From positions 55,357,021-55,421,020 of the forward strand of contig NC_083587.1 in assembly GCF_027579695.1 (NCBI RefSeq): 64,000 bases of DNA. Reading direction: 5' to 3'. Below are positions 11,451-22,263 of this stretch, piece by piece. This DNA is from Neoarius graeffei (lineage: Eukaryota > Chordata > Actinopteri > Siluriformes > Ariidae). The notes beneath the pieces were generated by a model. The model was not told the DNA's origin, did no database searches, and worked only from the letters and a program-made list of their open reading frames with translations. Position numbers and translations under genes: made by a program. Within the stretch, counting starts at the first letter, position 1, and each line of letters starts with the position of its first letter.

Positions 11451-12282
11451 CTAGGGTGGTCCCCAAATTTTTTTTTTTAGGATTTTGTTACGACCACCTT
11501 ACCTTTTTTTTACATTGCCTAAAAGAAGTTATTGTGCGAAATTTGGTTAAGATTGAACAATGTTTAGAGGTGCCACAAAGCCATTAAAGTTTTCACTCAA
11601 GACACAATATAAAATAATGTGGCTTATTAACTGTTTCATATTAATACAAACAATACAGTAATATAACTTCCTGTGTTCAAAGTAACAATAGCTATTACTT
11701 GTCTGTGATTTTCTAAACCCTTCGGTATTCTGGTATCTTGTGCAGATAAAAGAACACACTAAGGACTTCCCTAGCAGAAGGAAGCTTTCTCCCAGACAGT
11801 TCCTTGGAAGTGGGACCAATTAACCAAACATAATTGCCCTTTCTGGTTTTGTGCTTTGCACCACCGGTACTACTTGTATTACTGTTGCTAGGCATCTGAA
11901 AAACATAGAAAGAAAAACATTCACAACTTCATCAGCATATTACGATCAGTGCTCATTGTTTAAGAACCCCTTAGTGCATGAAAGTTAACCTTCTATCAGT
12001 CTATAAACTCTTCCTGCCTCTTCTTTTTCATAGAAGTGGCATATTCCCTCTAGAACCGTGACTTTTTGGGGGTTTGAGATCTTCTCTGCAACAGTCTACG
12101 CACCAGCTAACGTTAATGGCTTAACCTGATTTGCAACCTCGTGTGGCACCTCAAAATATTAACCAATTTTTCTGAAATTTTGCTTGTTGCCTTCTTTTAG
12201 CCTATGTAAAAAAAATGGTAGGGTGGTTGGAATGTTTTGGTAAAAAAAAAAAAAAATTCCCATACATTTCGGGACCACCCTA
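11451..12282. mobile_element. hAT-type element inside the gypsy LTR
   Basis: TIRs CTAGGGTGGTCCCCAAAT and CTAGGGTGGTCCCGAAAT (inverted), with the perfect 8-bp duplication CGCGCACA at 11443-11450 and 12283-12290. Eight-bp duplication suggests hAT. A coding remnant on the minus strand at 11713-11895 reads KGNYVWLIGPTSKELSGRK and LPSAREVLSVFFYLHKIP, not a family I recognise. Confidence 0.8.
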
Positions 12283-12416
12283 GCGCGCACACATCAGGTG
12301 TCTGGTTGGGGAGAGAGCTCCTCCTCTGCTCTCGCTCTCTCCTTAAATAGGGCGCGGCCACTGGGGAAGACACACAAACACACGTTTATCAACATCAGGT
12401 GCAGTGATTCTGCCAC

Positions 12417-13246
12417 TTACCTTCCCTGACTCCACCCTCTGGTCACAGACCGACACTTGACCACGCCCCCACTGCCACATACCCCCACCGCCCGACTCAG
12501 GCCGGTCGGCCGTCCGGCCTGCAGCTGACTCCCCCCCCCCTGATAGGAGAGGAAGTCCGCCACGACCATCTGCGTCCCCGGCCTGTGGATCACCTTGAAG
12601 TTAAAGTGCCAGATACCAACGGGTGATCCGTGCGTTGGCATCCTTCATGCGGTGGAGCCACTGGAGGGGCGCGTGGTCCGAACAGAGGGTGAAAGGGCGT
12701 TCCAGCAGGTAGTAACGGAGGGCGAGGACCGCCCACTTGATCGCCAGGCACTCCTTCTCAATCGTGCTGTAGCGCCCCTCATGCACCGACAGCTTCCTAC
12801 TGATGTACAGCACTGGGCGGTCCTCCTCCTCCACCTCCTGGGACAAAACAGCCCCCAGCCCTCTGTCCGACGCATCCGTCTGTAACAAAGGGGAGAGAAA
12901 AGTCAGGGGAGTGTAACAGTGGCCCCCCACACAGTGCAGCCTTCACCTCAGAGAAAGCCTGCCGGCATTGCTCCGTTCACTGGACCGGATCTGGTGCCCC
13001 CTCTTTAGTGAGATCAGTCAGCGGGCTGGTGACGTCCGAATAATTAGGTATAAACCTACGATAGTAGCCAGCCAGCCCCAGGAACTGTCTCACCCCCTTT
13101 TTGGTCTTGGGCCTCGGGCAGGCCGCAATTGCTGCTGTCTTGTTAATTTGGGGACGCACCTGCCCGTTGCCCAAGTGGAAGCCCAGATACCGTACTTCCA
13201 CCCGCCCACACATCAGGTGTCTGGTTGGGGAGAGAGCTCCTCCCAT
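12417..13246 (-). pseudogene. Gypsy pol fragment: end of RT and RNase H
   Basis: Two frames give the connection region and RNase H of a Ty3/gypsy polyprotein: VRYLGFHLGNGQVRPQ, KKGVRQFLGLAGYYRRFIPN, then [18 protein letters not shown] (first catalytic D), [20 protein letters not shown] (catalytic E) and [12 protein letters not shown]. The fragment ends HRPGTQMVVADFLS shortly before the 3' LTR. A frameshift separates 12977-13246 from 12930 and below. It is not functional. Confidence 0.88.
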
Positions 13247-13834
13247 GCTCTCACTCTCTCCTTAAATAGGGCGCGGTCACTGGGGAAGACACACAAACAC
13301 ACGTTAATCAACTTCAGGTGCAGTGATTCTGCCACTTACCTTCCCTGACTCCGCCCTCCGGTCACAGACCGACGCTTGACCACACCCCCGCTGCCACACA
13401 TGGATATTGGAAGTAGTCAACAACTGGATTGTCTACTTTATTTGGCTGACTTTTTTCCATTATGCAGTGTCTAATCTGCAAGTACTTCCAGAAGTCACCC
13501 TTCTCTCAAAGATCGTACTCCTGAACTCGATCAGCAAAGGATTTAAAGACGCCGTCTTTATAGAGGTCGTTAATTGTATGAAGTCCTTTCTCTACCCATT
13601 TTTTCCAAAACACTGTTTGTTTCCCTGTTCTAATTTCTGGGTTAGGCCATAGTGAGGCATATTGCTGCTTGTAATGTGAGAGTTTGTGTAGCTTATGAAT
13701 CTTTGCCCAGACCTCCCTAGAGTGCTTAATAATTGGGTTTTTATCTCTCTCTATATACCAGTCACTTGTTGGGATAATACTTGTATAGGATGAAAGGGTG
13801 TGGCAAGAGTCTCTTCTATGGTGGCCCATCTTAA

Positions 13835-14553
13835 AGGAACAGTCCACCGTACTTCCATAATGAAATATGCTCTTATCTGAATTGAGACGAGCTGCTCCGT
13901 ACCTCTCCGAGCTTTGCGCAACCTCCCAGTCAGTCAGACGCAGTCAGACGCGCTGTCACTCCTGTTAGCAATGTAGCTAGGCTCAGCATGGCCAATGGTA
14001 TTTTTTGGGGCTGTAGTTAGATGCGACCAAACTCTTCCACGTTTTTCTTGTTTACATAGGTTTATATGACCAGTGACATGAAACAAGTTCAGTTACACAA
14101 ATTGAAATGTAGCGATTTTCTATGCTATGGAAAGTCCGCACTATAATGACAGGCGTACTAACACCTTCTGCGCGCTTCGACAGCGCATTGATACGGAGCT
14201 CAGATATCAATGCGCTGCCGAAGCGCGCAGAAGGTGTTAGTATGCCTGTCATTATAGTGCGGACTTTCCATAGCATAGAAAATCGCTACGTTTCAATTTG
14301 TGTAACTGAACTTGTTTCATGTCACTGGTCATATAAACCTATGTAAACAGGAAAAACGCGGAAGAGTTTGGTCGCATCTAACTACAGCCCCAAAAAATAC
14401 CATTGGCCATGCTGAGCCTAGCTACATTGCTAACAGGAGTGACAGCGCGTCTGACTGACTGGGAGGTCGCGCAAAGCTCGGAGAGGTACGGAGCAGCTCG
14501 TCTCAATTCAGATAAGAGCATATTTCATTATGGAAGTACGGTGGACTGTTCCT
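13835..14553. mobile_element. Palindromic TTAA element, 719 bp
   Basis: Flanked by TTAA (13831-13834, 14554-14557). The element is almost one perfect inverted repeat: AGGAACAGTCCACCGTACTT at the left and its complement at the right, arms of about 355 bp meeting near 14195 at a SacI-like GAGCTC. Because of the symmetry, the same 74-codon frame appears on both strands (14052-14276 and 14122-14346). It interrupts L1 ORF2. TTAA duplication indicates a Kolobok- or piggyBac-mobilised foldback element. Confidence 0.9.
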
Positions 14554-15732
14554 TTAAGCCAGACACCATTCCGCTCCAACGTTTAGCTGTCTTAGCCATT
14601 TCAAAAGACAAGCTATACAATCTAATATTCGGTAAACCCAGCCCACCTTTATCCTTAGGTGCGAACAGTTTGCTCAGTTTAAATCTAGGTTTCCTCCCTG
14701 CCCAAAGAAATTCCTTGATGAGATTATCATACTGTTTAAAAATATGATCTGGCATACTGAGCGGAAGCATCATGGATATATAATTAATTTGTGGGGCAAT
14801 CACCGTTTTAATAACATTTACTTTGCCACACAAGGTCAGGTTTAACTTCTCCCATTTCCCTATATTTGTCTTGATTTTTTGAAGCAGTGGATCATAGTTT
14901 AATGCAGTCATTTCACTAATGTCTGGGCTCAACTTGATACCCAGGTCGACCATGCCCTTTGGGATCCATTTAAAGTTATACTGTGTCATTACTTGTGGAC
15001 AGTGTTGTATAGTAACGAAGTAAAAATACTTCACTACTGTACTTAAGTACATTTTGGGAGATTTTGTACTTTACTTGAGTTTTCAAATTTTTGAGAACTT
15101 TCACTTTTACTTCACTATATTTAACTTAATTGCATACTTTTACTCCGATACATTTTCAAAGAGCCGTTTAGTTACTCGTTACAAAAAAAAGAAAGGAAAA
15201 AAACGTGTCTTAACCCCACTGACTGCAACGAAGTCAGGACGTGCCTGGGCTTGTTCACCACTTGCGCATGACAACCAGGGGCGCCGCCAGAAATTTTGGG
15301 CCCCATGAAAGATTAGAATTTTGGGCCCCCCAACTTTGCCCACCCTCGTCACAATTGCACTATTGTCATTATTTGACTTTGTGACTTTGTTATTACATTT
15401 TATGTATTAACCTACCAGGGACAAGTTTGGCTACGTTCACACTGCAGGCTGAAGTGACTCAAATCCGATCTTTTCGCCCATATGTGACCTGTATCCGATC
15501 TTTTATTGACAATATGAACGACACAGATCCGATTTTTTCAAATCCGACCCAGGCCGTTTGGATATGTGGTCCTAATTCCGATTCCTATCCGCTCTTTTCA
15601 TATGCGACTTCAGTCTGAACCGCCAGGTCGCATTCATCCGACTTACACGTCATCAACAAGCCACAAACGTCACTATTCTGCGCTGAAGTAGGCGGCGGGT
15701 CTCTCAAAAAAAGTTACAACATGGCGCATAAT

Positions 15733-16119
15733 CACGGGCGCAGATAGAGGGGGGGACGAGTCCCACCCAGATTTAAATTCACCTCGTTTGGTCCCCCCCA
15801 CTTATAGGGAGGAAAAAACGTCTATGCTGTCTTTCTTTGCATAAGGCAAACCTCACGGAAAAATCAAAAGACTAATTACCATTCGGTTTATTGAGGTGCA
15901 CAGCAATGTATACATAGTTGCAACAACTCACATAAAACAAAGACTGATATTCGGTTGGTTGAGCTGCGCAGACTGCACAGGTTGCGAACTCGAGCTTGGT
16001 TGCTATGGTAACCCACAACAAGTTTGACAGGCATATCGGGGTTGGGGTTGGTTTGCTGGCAGCTTTGTCCCCCCCAGTTTTTTGTCCCCCCCAGTTCAAA
16101 AAACGTATCTGCGCCCCTG
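15733..16119. mobile_element. Small hAT MITE, innermost level of the nest
   Basis: Ends CACGGGCGCAGATA and, inverted, CAGGGGCGCAGATA. The flanking 8-mers CGCATAAT (15725-15732) and CGCATGAC (16120-16127) differ by two transitions. Internally rich in 'gtccccccc' runs; non-coding. Confidence 0.65.
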
Positions 16120-16129
16120 CGCATGACAT

Positions 16130-16279
16130 CAATGCGAGGGACGCTTCGGGCTGTGAAGGTTCTGAATCTTCTCAATGGAAGGACGCAGAGGTTAGGGAGC
16201 TGATTTCCATTTGGGGGGATACAGCTATTCAAGCTAGATTGGATGGGTCATACCGCAACCGGGCGGTTTTACTTCCGTA
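16130..16279 (+). pseudogene. Harbinger Myb/SANT-like protein, N-terminal remnant
   Basis: The frame reads QWKDAEVRELISIWGDTAIQ and ARLDGSYRNRAV, which matches the start of the trihelix Myb/SANT-like DNA-binding domain of Harbinger accessory proteins (W, EVR-L-IW, YRN landmarks). It then ends in a stop within a few codons. Those proteins help the transposase enter the nucleus and bind DNA. This copy is truncated by internal deletion and its 5' end was split by the inner hAT. Confidence 0.65.
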
Positions 16280-17594
16280 AACACTGGCCATGCTCACTGC
16301 GTGTGACGTCGTCGTATCCTGCAATGCGCATGCGGAACACTTTTAGGTCGCTTTTCGTTCATACTGAGGATCACATACAAGTCGCATATATTTGTTAATG
16401 TGAACGACCTCACAAAAAAACCGGGTTTCACAAAAAAATCGGAATTGAGCATTAAGCCTTGCAGTGTGAACGTAGCGTTTGATGCATTTAAATGAACTCC
16501 ATACTCAGTAGCCTTACAAATGTTACCCATAAAAGACAGGAAACATCTTATTATAAATTTATTTCAAAGTGACACAGAGTGACATTTCAATTTGATCAAT
16601 TACGTACGTATTTCTTCAAATGTTGTAACCTCTATCCCTCTTTTGTGTGTGCTGCGCTTTCTCCAGCTCCTCAATTTGAAACCAATGGTTTAGAACGTGT
16701 GAACATTCCACACACGTAACCATGTCAAACACTTGACTGGTGTCCGTTATTAGCAACACTTTAATCTAGCAAACTGTATATGGCGCTCGCTCATTAAAAA
16801 CTTCAATCCTAAAGCATTTATGGGTTGTATTGCTGCTTACCTCCTTCTCCAAAGGGGGGTTCAGTGGTTTGGTAGGGCGGAGGTCCCCCTGAGGCTGAAT
16901 CTGTGCATATTTAGGGCACCCCATTAGTTATGAAACTGGTTATTAGCACTAGTTATTAGCACCAGCATAACGTAATATTTCATCTTGTTTATCACACAAG
17001 TCAGTTCAGTTATTAAAATGGAAAAAAAATGTCACTGTACAAACTGTAAAAGTGTTCTCTTGATAGGCTAATCCAACCACGTTCATACTGTTCATTTACC
17101 ATTCGCTAATATGTTGAAGACACATGTGAGCGATAGCTACCTTTCTTTGGGAAAAACTGAGTGACCAGTTGCCTGCCTCTCCGGTCCCTCTCAGCTTTCA
17201 GCTGCCTTTCTTTACGTTTTTGACAGCCACTCTTCATATTTAGCGATCATAGACTGTACGCACTCCACTGCTGGCTGGCTGGCTGCTGCACCGCGGCACA
17301 GCAGCAAGTAGCATTGCACCGATCAGCACACGGATTTAACGCATCGCGCTTCTACCAGAACTGGACCGTACTGTTTCGCAAAAGGGGGAGGGTTAAATGA
17401 CAATATGTTGAAGAACTCAAGAAATAGACAACCTTGTTCAATTAGCTCATTTTACCAGATGGAATATTGCATTGTTGTTATTTCAAAAGTCTTATTAAAA
17501 TCATTAAAAGCATATTATCAGCCCCTTAAAGGGCCCCATGGCAGTGCTGGGCCCCTAGAATTGTTCTAACCTTTCCCCCCCGGCGGCGCCCATG

Positions 17595-17876
17595 ATGACA
17601 ACCAATAGGCTACACCTGTTGGCTTCACGCAGAAAGCTAGCTTCGCAATCAACAGCCCTGATGGAAGAGGAGACGGAGACAGCAGCTACTTCGGCTACAA
17701 ATGAAGAGGAACCTGATGATGAGCACCCCTGGCCGTATTTGAACACAATGTTCTCTTACGTTGATGTGAAGGATTCGTCCTATCGAATGAAGTGCCTCTT
17801 ATGCCTTCCAAAAAACGTGGAAATTCTCTCTTATAGAAACTCCCCGTCCAATCTAAAGAAACACATCGAGGTTTTC
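17595..17876 (+). pseudogene. hAT transposase first exon with BED-type finger
   Basis: Reads MTTNRLHLLASRRKLASQS, an acidic stretch (MEEETETAATSATNEEEPDD), then EHPWPYLNTMFSYVDVKDSS and CLLCLPKNVEILSYRNSPSN followed by LKKHIE. The C-x2-C and downstream H fit a BED-type zinc finger at the N-terminus of a hAT transposase. The ATG lies inside the duplicated target of the inner hAT, so it also occurs at 15268. No RNase H-like domain or hATC domain follows, so this is a deletion derivative. Confidence 0.65.
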
Positions 17877-18010
17877 TCAGGTTTTTCAGTTTTCTCCAAA
17901 TTACTTTTTTCTTTTGATTATTATGACAGCAATTGGTCGTGTATGCACCTCCATAGTTTATAAAGTGCAATAACAGTAGCAGCTTTTTTTTAATGTTTTT
18001 TTTTTCTTAA

Positions 18011-19268
18011 AGGTCCCATGGCATGAAATTTTCACTTTCTGAGGTTTTTTAACGTTAAAATGAGTTCCTCTGACCTTCTTAAGTCACCCCAGTGGCTAGA
18101 AATTTCAGAATGTGTAAACCAAACTATGCCCAACATTTGAGAATGGCGCGTCAAAATGGCGCGTTGATAAACTCTTCCCTTTACTACGTCAGCAAGGGAG
18201 ATGATCCCCACGCCCCCCCTCTGGATTCCCACCCACTGTATGGATTGCCCGCCCAGTTGTAGTGAGGAGACCATAGAGGACACAACAACATGGCATCACC
18301 TAAGCGAGCGAAACATGGAAATTGCGCTGTACATGGATGTGACAACACAGAAAAGAGTCTGTTTTTACTGCCGACGGGAGAGCCCCTGAAGACGCAGTGG
18401 CTTAATTTTATTTACTTCAATAATACGCCGTCGAGTCTACCTAAGACGGTGTATGTTTGTCGGAAGCATTTTCCTGAGGAATGTTTCCACACCTTGGGAC
18501 AGTACAGGGCAGGTTTTGCACATCAACTGTCACTGAAGCCTGGGTCCGTGCCAAGCATCCCTGCCACATCAGCAACAAACACCGAACAAGTAAGTGTATA
18601 ACTGGTCGTTTTGCCGTGTTTTAAAATCGGTGCGTTAGCCTAGCAATGGCTACATTAGCTGTGCAGCTAACCGCTTCCTGCAGTTAGCCAGGTAATCTGC
18701 ACTACAAAACTAAAGAGCATGCAGCATGCTCTGTTAAACTGAGTTTAGTCTGGAAATTGACTAACTTATGAGCTTATGTTTGACTATTGCTCCGCAATGC
18801 ATGTCTTCTGTTGGATAAGCGATATGTTGCTGTAGTTGCTGCTTCTATCCTCTTTGGTTATGGAGTGCGTGTTCAAGCCTAGGGTATTATACATTCGTAA
18901 ACTACCACTCCGAACACTCTCACTCTCTGTTCTCTGTGTCACGTTGAGTTTACGAAAGGAGTCCGAGGGAGAACGGGGTTTTGTCTTAGCAGCGTGGCTA
19001 CAGGCGCTGATAGCAGCGAGTATGTGTGTGCGCAGCTTGATCAAGCCCCTCCCCCTCCCCCATGGCCCGCCCCCACCCTCTACCCTTCCCCGCCTCCTGC
19101 TTCTCATTAGCAAAACAACGCACTGGGAAAAGCGCTGAAATGGGGCTTTCTCCCAGGAGGCTATATCTACGTGCCGAGGGTTCATTTCGAGAAAGGCTGC
19201 GGATATAACATCCGGAAGCCTCCACGAGCCCGTTTAAAGCATCAACAAACCACCATGCCATGGGACCT
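18011..19268 (+). mobile_element. Kolobok-type TTAA element with THAP exon
   Basis: TTAA at 18007-18010 and 19269-19272; TIRs AGGTCCCATGGCATGAAATT and, inverted, AGGTCCCATGGCATGGTGGT. THAP-coding sequence plus a TTAA duplication fits the Kolobok superfamily. Only the first coding exon is left, so it is non-autonomous. Nested in the hAT at 15000-19758. Confidence 0.85.
18290..18601 (+). pseudogene. THAP-domain first exon of Kolobok transposase
   Basis: Starts MASPKRAKHGNCAVHGCDNT. The C2CH THAP finger is complete: CAVHGC, then W and the VYVCRKHFPEECF segment with C-x2-H, then the AFLKPGSVPSI-like end (here LSLKPGSVPSIPA). It ends at 'gaacaa|gtaagtgt', a canonical donor, with only a few further codons before the stop. 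THAP fingers bind transposon ends. The DDE-type catalytic part is absent, so this is an exon of a deleted transposase, not an intact gene. Confidence 0.8.
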
Positions 19269-20675
19269 TTAATGGTGTGATGTATGCCTAATTTTCAGTA
19301 CTTTCTCTTAGTTTAAAAAACAAAGGAAAAAAAATGAGAAAAAAAGTGTCAAAACTGTGGTCTCCATCTTCAGATGCCAGATAGGCAGCTTCATTTTGCT
19401 CCCAGTTTATTTTTTTCTTGTTTATAATGGTTGTGTGCGCACCTCTATTTTCAGCAGTGCAATTGCTTGTCATGAACCATTGGTGACGAATTACCTTCAG
19501 TTTACCAAAATATTAAAAATATTACAAATTCAGATTGCCTTTGCTTGTTTACTTTTACGTGTACTTTTAATTACATTACTTGAGTACATTTATTTTTGCA
19601 TTACTTGTCATACTTAAGTGCAAGAAATGTCAGATACTTTAAGACTTTAACTCAAGTAACATTTCAGTCAGTGACTTTGACTTTTACCAAAGTCATTTTT
19701 TGGAAGCGTACCAATACTTTTACTTGAGTGTGATTTCCCAGTACTTTATACAACACTGCTTGTGGATGACAATGTTTGGATATTGGCATTGCTTCAGATT
19801 CGGTCCAATTAATTTTGTAACCTGAACGCTGAGAATATTCACTGATAGTATCCATTAAAGCAGGTAGGGAGTTTTATGGGTCACTAGTCAGAAAAAGTAT
19901 GTCGTCAGCATAAAGCATTAGCTTATGTTCACTACTCCCTCCTTTCACTCCTTTGATGGAGGAGTTTGCTCTTATAGCTACCGCCAGAGGTGCCAAGACA
20001 ACTGTAAATAGAAGTAGTGATAGAGGACACCCCTGTCGCGTTCCTCTGGAGAGGTTAAAGAATGATGAGATCAGACCATTTGTCATAAATGCTGCCTTAG
20101 GATTACTGTACAGCATCTTAATCCAGTTCATGAAACCAGTTCCAAACCCAAATCTTGACAGGGCCGAGTGAAGAAAACCCCACTCGACCCTGTCAAAGGC
20201 CTTCTCAGCGTCCAATGAGACTGCAGCCACCGATGCAGTGTTGGAGGAGTGTAACCATATCAAATGTATAAGCCTTCGTAGATTATCAGTCGAAGATCTA
20301 CCCTGTAAGAAACCAACCTGGTCTGGGTGTAGAATGTCTGGTAAAACTGTTTCTAGCCTTAGGGCCAATACCTTGGCCAGTATTTTGCTATCTACGGTAC
20401 ATTAATTAGGCGAATTGGCCTGAAATTGGCAGGATCTTTATGGTCTCTGCCTTTTTTAGGAATCAATGATATGAGCGCTTCATTCAGAGATGGTGGAAGT
20501 GAGCCGGTCTGAAAAGCCTCTTCATACACCTTAGTCAAAACTGGAGTAATTATGTCTACATACTCTTTGTAATATTCAACAGGAAACCCGTCGGTTCCAG
20601 GTGATTTCCCCGTTTTCATAGCTCGGATAGCTTTTATCACCTCCTCTTGGGGCACTGGTTTGTCAAGAATATCTA

Positions 20676-22263
20676 CAACCCCGATTCCAAAAAAGTTGGG
20701 ACAAAGTACAAATTGTTCATAAAAATGGAACGCAATAATTTACAAATCTCAAAAACTGATATTGTATTCACAATAGAACATAGACAACATATCAAATGTT
20801 GAAAGTGAGACATTTTGAAATTTCATGACAGCAACACATCTCAAAAAAGTTGGGACAGGGGCAATAAGAGGCTGGAAAAGTTAAAGGTACAAAAAAGGAA
20901 CAGCTGGAGGACCGAACTGCAACTCATTAGGTCAATTGGCAATAGGTCATTAACATGACTGGGTATAAAAAGAGCATCTTGGAGTGGCAGCGGCTCTCAG
21001 AAGTAAAGATGGGAAGAGGATCACCAATCCCTCTAATTCTGCGCCGACAAATAGTGGAGCAATATCAGAAAGGAGTTCGACAGTGTAAAATTGCAAAGAG
21101 TTTGAACATATCATCATCATCATCATCATCTACAGTGCATAATATCATCAAAAGATTCAGAGAATCTGGAAGAATCTCTGTGCGTAAGGGTCAAGGCCGT
21201 AAAACCATACTGGCTGCCCGTGATCTTCAGGCCCTTAGACGGCACTGCATCACATACAGGCATGCTTCTGTATTGGAAATCACAAAATGGGCTCAGGAAT
21301 ATTTCCAGAGAACATTATCTGTGAACACAATTCACCGTGCCATCTGCCGTTACCAGCTAAAACTCAGTAGTTCAAAGAAGAAGCCGTATCTAAACATGAT
21401 CCAGAAGCGCAGACGTCTTCTCTGGGCCAAGGCTCATTTAAAATGGACTGTGGCAAAGTGGAAAACTGTTCTGTGGTCAGATGAATCAAAATGTGAAGTT
21501 CTTTATGGAAATCAGGGACGCCGTGTCATTCGGACTAAAGAGGAGAAGGACGACCCAAGTTGTTATCAGCGCTCAGTTCAGAAGCCTGCATCTCTGATGG
21601 TATGGGGTTGCATTAGTGCGTGTGGCATGGGCACCTTACACATCTGGAAAGACACCATCAATGCTGAAAGGTATATCCAGGTTCTAGAGCAACGTATGCT
21701 CCCATCCAGACGACGTCTCTTTCAGGGAAGACCTTGCATTTTCCAACATGACAATGCCAAACCACATACTGCATCAATTACAGCATCATGGCTGCGTAGA
21801 AGAAGGGTCCGGGTACTGAACTGGCCAGCCTGCAGTCCAGATCTTTCACCCATAGAAAACATTTGGCGCATCATAAAACGGAAGATACGACAAAAAAGAC
21901 CTAAGACAGTTGAGCAACTAGAATCCTACATTAGACAAGAATGGGTTAACATTCCTATCCCTAAACTTGAGCAACTTGTCTCCTCAGTCCCCAGACGTTT
22001 ACAGACTGTTGTAAAGAGAAAAGGGGATGTCTCACAGTGGTAAACATGGCCTTGTCCCAACTTTTTTGAGATGTGTTGTTGTCATGAAATTTAAGATCAC
22101 CTAATTTTTCTCTTTAAATGATACATTTTCTCAGTTTAAACGTTTGATATGTCATCTATGTTCTATTCTGAATAAAATATGGAATTTTGAAATTTTGACA
22201 TCATTGCATTCCGTTTTTATTTACAATTTGTACTTTGTCCCAACTTTTTTGGAATCGGGGTTG
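20676..22263 (+). mobile_element. Tc1 element copy B, complete
   Basis: 1588 bp between TA at 20674-20675 and 22264-22265, ends CAACCCCGATTCCAAAAAAG and complement, with an inner second TTGGGACA repeat ('caaaaaagttgggacagggg'). It carries an unbroken transposase frame. Inserted in L1 ORF2, opposite to the L1 strand. Confidence 0.95.
20955..22043 (+). CDS. Tc1 transposase, complete 362-codon frame
   Basis: Starts [20 protein letters not shown] and ends GDVSQW. Two N-terminal HTH units span roughly residues 25-130 ([17 protein letters not shown], then the AT-hook-like KGQGRKTIL). The catalytic triad is D176 (LWSDESKC), D266 ([10 protein letters not shown]) and E301 (SPIENIW), with 34 residues between the last two: DD34E. 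The enzyme would cut and paste the element at TA sites. Oddities: seven consecutive serines from a TCA repeat at the HTH (two and three in copies A and C), and Cys instead of Phe after DESK. The stop at 22041 is a TAA where copy C reads GAA, so the family consensus may be slightly longer. Intact but activity is unknown. Confidence 0.92.
   Translation: MTGYKKSILEWQRLSEVKMGRGSPIPLILRRQIVEQYQKGVRQCKIAKSLNISSSSSSSTVHNIIKRFRESGRISVRKGQGRKTILAARDLQALRRHCITYRHASVLEITKWAQEYFQRTLSVNTIHRAICRYQLKLSSSKKKPYLNMIQKRRRLLWAKAHLKWTVAKWKTVLWSDESKCEVLYGNQGRRVIRTKEEKDDPSCYQRSVQKPASLMVWGCISACGMGTLHIWKDTINAERYIQVLEQRMLPSRRRLFQGRPCIFQHDNAKPHTASITASWLRRRRVRVLNWPACSPDLSPIENIWRIIKRKIRQKRPKTVEQLESYIRQEWVNIPIPKLEQLVSSVPRRLQTVVKRKGDVSQW

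Larger units (their letters stand above)
11326..13398 (-). mobile_element. Ty3/gypsy-type LTR retrotransposon, internally deleted
   Basis: Flanked by the 5-bp duplication CATGG (11321-11325, 13399-13403). Termini are TGTGGCAG...CTGCCACA. The 3' LTR (11326-12479, minus strand) is expanded by a hAT at 11451-12282 and contains an AATAAA near its end. The 5' LTR survives only as 13207-13398 and joins directly to late reverse transcriptase sequence. Gag, protease, most of RT and integrase are missing. Confidence 0.88.
15429..16477 (+). mobile_element. PIF/Harbinger-type element
   Basis: TIRs GGCTACGTTCACACTGCAGG and, inverted, CGCTACGTTCACACTGCAAG, with a TTT duplication (15426-15428, 16478-16480), the 3-bp length typical of Harbinger. 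Subterminal 'tccgatcttttc'/'atccgatttttt' repeats are visible. It keeps part of the accessory Myb-like gene and is split by a small hAT at 15733-16119. Confidence 0.8.
15276..17594. mobile_element. Second-level hAT element (CAGGGGCGCCGCC ends)
   Basis: TIRs CAGGGGCGCCGCC and, inverted, CATGGGCGCCGCC; perfect 8-bp duplication ATGACAAC at 15268-15275 and 17595-17602. Interior ('aaattttgggccccatgaaag', 'cccatggcagtgctgggcccc') has no recognisable coding sequence. Inserted exactly at the start codon of the host hAT transposase exon. Contains the Harbinger element 15429-16477. Confidence 0.85.
15000..19758 (+). mobile_element. hAT element (CAGTGTTG ends) with nested insertions
   Basis: The 8-bp duplication CTTGTGGA is perfect (14992-14999, 19759-19766). 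Ends are CAGTGTTGTATAGTAACGAA and, inverted, CAGTGTTGTATAAAGTACTG. It interrupts L1 ORF2 after the YADD-containing part. It holds one hAT (15276-17594) and one Kolobok element (18011-19268); without them it is about 1.17 kb, so it was already a deletion derivative with only a first exon. Confidence 0.9.

Noticed and set aside
12595..12885. 96-codon plus-strand frame
   Set aside because: Antisense shadow of the gypsy RNase H region.
14052..14346. Two 74-codon frames on opposite strands with almost the same protein
   Set aside because: They are a direct result of the palindrome 13835-14553, not a gene pair.
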